This document shows, piece by piece, positions 60,966 to 64,000 of a stretch of 64,000 bases of DNA. Both the position numbers and the translations under genes were made by a program. Position 1 is the stretch's first letter; every line of letters begins with the position of its first letter. The stretch comes from Mantis religiosa. Taxonomy: Eukaryota; Arthropoda; Insecta; Mantodea; Mantidae. The notes beneath the pieces are model-generated. The model saw only the letters and a program-made list of their open reading frames with translations, did not search any database and was not told the origin of the DNA. The stretch covers positions 457,747,778 to 457,811,777 of the forward strand of contig CM060950.1 in the NCBI GenBank assembly GCA_030765055.1, given 5' to 3'.

Positions 60966-61244
60966 AACGTGGTTGACATGGTTGATATGGCTCTGGCAGA
61001 AGCTATATCCCTTGTAAATCAAGGGCAGCTTTTGACTGAACTGGCGAAGATGTCAGAAATTTCTCCTTTATCCACCAAAACAAGTAAGCGCAGAGATAAA
61101 TGTCGTGTCAAGTGTTTGACGACTCTTAGATATAGACATCAAAAGGAGAAATGCAATACTAGTGGCAAATATCATCAAAGAAGATTTGAGCCTGAAAGGA
61201 GAGGGAGTGTTGTATGCTGCAGAAGAATTCTAATGGGCGAGTGA
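60966..61244 (+). CDS. Possible exon of an unknown gene
   Basis: After TTCCCATCTTCAG an open frame runs 92 codons to TGA: NVVDMVDMALAEAISLVNQG, then a basic, Cys-containing part (SKRRDKCRVKCLTTLRYRHQ). A donor-like ACAA/GTAAGC lies inside at 61085, so the exon may end there. AATAAA follows at 61352. The first 40 residues look like an amphipathic helix. It does not continue the frame of the three-exon host gene, and no family is recognised; it could belong to the next gene or be chance. Confidence 0.3.
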   Translation, partial: NVVDMVDMALAEAISLVNQGQLLTELAKMSEISPLSTKTSKRRDKCRVKCLTTLRYRHQKEKCNTSGKYHQRRFEPERRGSVVCCRRILMGE

Positions 61245-61799
61245 AGAGCAATATTTCCAATAAGGTGTGTTTAAAACGTTAACTAGCTTTTTCTCCATAT
61301 AAAATTTCTTTTTGTGCTTTGGGGTAAACTTTCTTGCAGTAAATATTGATGAATAAAGTTGACATTTTCAGAATATACAGAATATAACCTGTTAAAGAAA
61401 ACTGTGTATTGGTTTGTTGATCAGACTCATACATAAAAGTGTATGATTTTTTTCTTTGTAATTATTAGTAATATTTCTTTTTATTCTCTTCTAAAAAAAA
61501 ACATATTTTAAATAAATATTAATATTTAGGAAAACTAATGCACTGTTTTATTGCATAGGCATTGGAAAACAAGCATACTAAATTTCAGGCGTCTAATTTA
61601 ATTCTAAACTCCAAAAAGTATATCCTTTATTACTCTTCAATTCTTTCAAAAAACATAAATAACTTTTAGTTTCAAAACTATTTAACATAGAGCAGTGAAA
61701 CTTATACCAACAGTATATAAAGGTAGGTGTAATTTTATCTAAAAGTTTCGTTAAACTTCGCTAATTAGGGAAGAAAATACATTTGGTACCACAATGTCC
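61245..61799. other. No gene recognised
   Basis: AT-rich; only an AATAAA at 61352-61357 of uncertain meaning. Confidence 0.55.
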
Positions 61800-62420
61800 C
61801 CTTAAACAACTAATGGTAAAGGAAACACTGAATATTGATAAAGTACACAAAAACTTACGTGAAGAATGTCAAAGAAAAGAAAAACTATGGAATTTGCAAG
61901 GGTTGGAGATGCCAAGGAGGTGTGTAACGTCATCACAACTACTGTTACAGATAGATTTGCTTATAATGGACATCTAGTAGCAGCATCTTTGCTATGTAAC
62001 GACCTATGTAAGGATTTCTGTGGCCGTTTTCCGGAAGACATTTTCACACGAGTGGTGCAATCTGTCCTTTTCTGCAGCAACAAAAACTGCACTCAGAGTT
62101 GGAGCAAATTTACAGACGAAATGACCTTAACATTAAAGGAGCATTGGCATTTGTTCAGTTCATATACAAAATAACCTTTTGTCAGTGTTCAGTGAAGTCA
62201 CAAAACATTTAAAAGTAGTCACAACTATGCCGATGACGACTGTGAAATAGAACGTTGCTTTTGCACTCTAAAAAGAATAAAAACGATTTTTAGAAATACA
62301 ATGACACACGACAGTCTTAATGCCTTAGGAATGCTATCAATAAATAAGGACCTTATCAGTAACATGCAGGATTTTGATAAAAGTGATAGAAAATGTCATT
62401 AAATTAAGGTGAGAAGAAAA
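61800..62420 (+). pseudogene. hAT transposase relic, C-terminal part
   Basis: Same subfamily as the element at 33763: TLNIDKVHKNLREECQRKEK, then FARVGDAKEVCNVITTTVTD and LVAASLLCNDLCKDFCGRFP (61866-62174). The dimerisation region CTLKRIKTIFRNTMTHDSLN followed by GMLSINKDLISNMQDF lies near 62255-62385. The N-terminal two-thirds are absent and frames shift at least twice. Orientation is opposite to the 33763 copy. Confidence 0.85.
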
Positions 62421-64000
62421 CTTAAATATGGTGAAAATATCATTATTTGCTTATTTTCATAGTTTGAGTGTGTTTTATATTAATATAAATTTGTTTTGCA
62501 CAAGAAACTTATTTAAAGGGCCTAAAAGTGGGTTTAAATTACATGCTGCAGAGTAGGTCACGCCCCGTTTTCACTCTCTGGCTCCTCTCAGAACTTTTTG
62601 TGATATTTTATGTTTAGGGCTATTTTCTTCCGCATTTTACACAAGCTGTTTTTTATTGCTGTTTAACTTTTATCCTTTTATTTTTTTATTTTTTGGCATC
62701 CTAGGGTTCTAAAAGCGTGTTTTGTTATTGAATGAGGAAAATAGCTAGATCTTCTGCTTAAGGGTTCAGAAAAAGGTCTGGAGGTCCTGGTAAGAAGAAA
62801 AAGGCTAATATAAATAATGAGAACCGTGAAAATAACTCAGAACTTGAAAACTGTACAACACCTAGTGATGATCAAAGTGTTAGGTTAGGGGATACAGCTC
62901 CACATGGTTTTGTTGTTCCAAACAAAAGCCCTTTTAGGTATAATTTTTTTTTAACTAAATGGACCAATATCGTGTTACCAAGGCTGATATGGAGGCAGAA
63001 CACATCTATAAATGTGCTAGACAGAAGAGACGGAACAACAAGAGGAGTAGAGAAGATGATTACAACAATGAGTATGGGGCAAGAATGTTTTAACAGACTT
63101 TGAGTAGCATAAAACTTTAAGCTCATTTTCCCGTAACTTTTGTTTTTGTAAGCCTTATGTACATTTTTTTAAACTACTTATCCGAGAACAATGAAATTCT
63201 CTCAGGCTGTTTCCCTGACACATATTTATAAACTGACATTGTTTTAAACACTTACCTGTTATTATGAAGGAAACTGATAATTGTTTTTCTTTCCAAGTGT
63301 ACCAAAAAGTATTATTATCAAAAAGTTATTACATTTACACTTGTAATGCTATATACTCACAAAATGTGGCTTTACTGCCCAATAGTGTCAGTATATGTGA
63401 TAGGAAAATCATTGCTGTATTCTTTATAGTTCTGAAATGGTACATTGGAAATGCCAAATTTAACATGGCGGAGATAGAAGGTGCCTTCTCCCATTAAAGA
63501 ATAGAAGACTTGATTTTGTACGATACATTGTCAAAAAAATGTGATCATTATTTATTGAACAGCCCTCGTATACATGTTCAAAATGAAAATGTTATGCCTT
63601 GGCATATTTTAAAATGAAGGTTATCTCTAGTTGATGCTGTAAGACACAAACAGAACATTTCCACATTCGACGGGGACATTCGTCGATTTTTGCGGTCACT
63701 AATGCTTCCTCCAACATTATATTGTTGAGCCTTGGTAATAGATTGTAATACCTAACAACAGCATCATGAGAACAAGCACCTGAAAATGAGAGAAAGGCAT
63801 AATTAATTAGTGTACTCCTTGAGAAGATCAGTTCTTTAACTAAATAAAATATACCAAAAGGTTTACGAGAAACAACGGGGATATATGTTCTTGTAGAAAC
63901 ATCTGACAGATACGCAAAAAGCCAAATGATAGGTTTTTAAAACTATGTAACTAAGCGATACTTCATTGTCATTAGTACTTCTGTATAAATTCTACTGAAA
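62421..64000. other. Unassigned; a short coding-like stretch
   Basis: Near 62733-63110 a plus-strand frame reads MRKIARSSA, stop, GFRKRSGGPGKKKKA and later APHGFVVPNKSPFR. The basic start faintly recalls N-termini of some insect Mutator-like transposases, but this is weak. Nothing recognisable follows to the window end. Confidence 0.3.

Overview
The window looks like AT-rich animal DNA dominated by transposable elements, with a few exons of one host gene. The base composition, GT-AG introns of 8-15 kb, tRNA-derived SINEs and mix of element classes (Penelope-like, Ty3/gypsy, LINE, mariner, pogo/Tigger, hAT, piggyBac) point to an arthropod, most likely a large-genome insect. A cockroach or termite is my guess from the style of the commonest SINE; this is inference. 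There is no bacterial, viral or CRISPR-type content.

Layout. 0-13 kb: microsatellites, a broken hAT transposase (1.3-3.4 kb, minus), a broken piggyBac transposase (8.5-9.25 kb), two tRNA-type SINEs (family 1) and long unassigned stretches. 13-22.6 kb: a broken pogo/Tigger-type transposase on the minus strand (16.66-21.44 kb). It is split by two later insertions: a TTAA-flanked element of about 1.09 kb (17269-18356) and a Penelope-like retroelement with GIY-YIG endonuclease (18701-20510, 13-bp target duplication). A degenerate 75-bp minisatellite follows. 23-30 kb: a second tRNA-derived SINE family (13-bp target duplication), dispersed unknown repeats, and long GAT and ATT microsatellites.

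30-54 kb: three exons of one plus-strand host gene (30158-30250, 38628-38767, 53841-53976) join in one reading frame. They encode the C-terminal end of an acidic, coiled-coil-like protein with a C-terminal membrane anchor. The introns hold a nearly whole hAT element, a solo gypsy LTR, a LINE reverse-transcriptase fragment, a third SINE, SINE-derived minisatellites and a nested block. In that block two Penelope-like copies lie head to tail, and the second is interrupted inside its YVDD codons by a 4.2-kb Ty3/gypsy element (47569-51781, ATAT target duplication) that has lost its reverse transcriptase.

54-64 kb: a 51-bp-arm hairpin, a 1.46-kb palindrome of AAT then ATT repeats, a mariner (58552-59855) inserted in a SINE-2 composite, a 224-bp foldback element, one possible extra exon (60966), a 5'-truncated hAT copy, and unassigned sequence.

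The order of insertion can be read directly in several places: pogo before Penelope and the TTAA element; Penelope before gypsy and SINE-2; SINE-2 before mariner; minisatellite before SINE-1. Every transposase and polymerase seen is damaged. The longest intact reading frames are the gypsy gag and the Penelope-A thumb-endonuclease frame.
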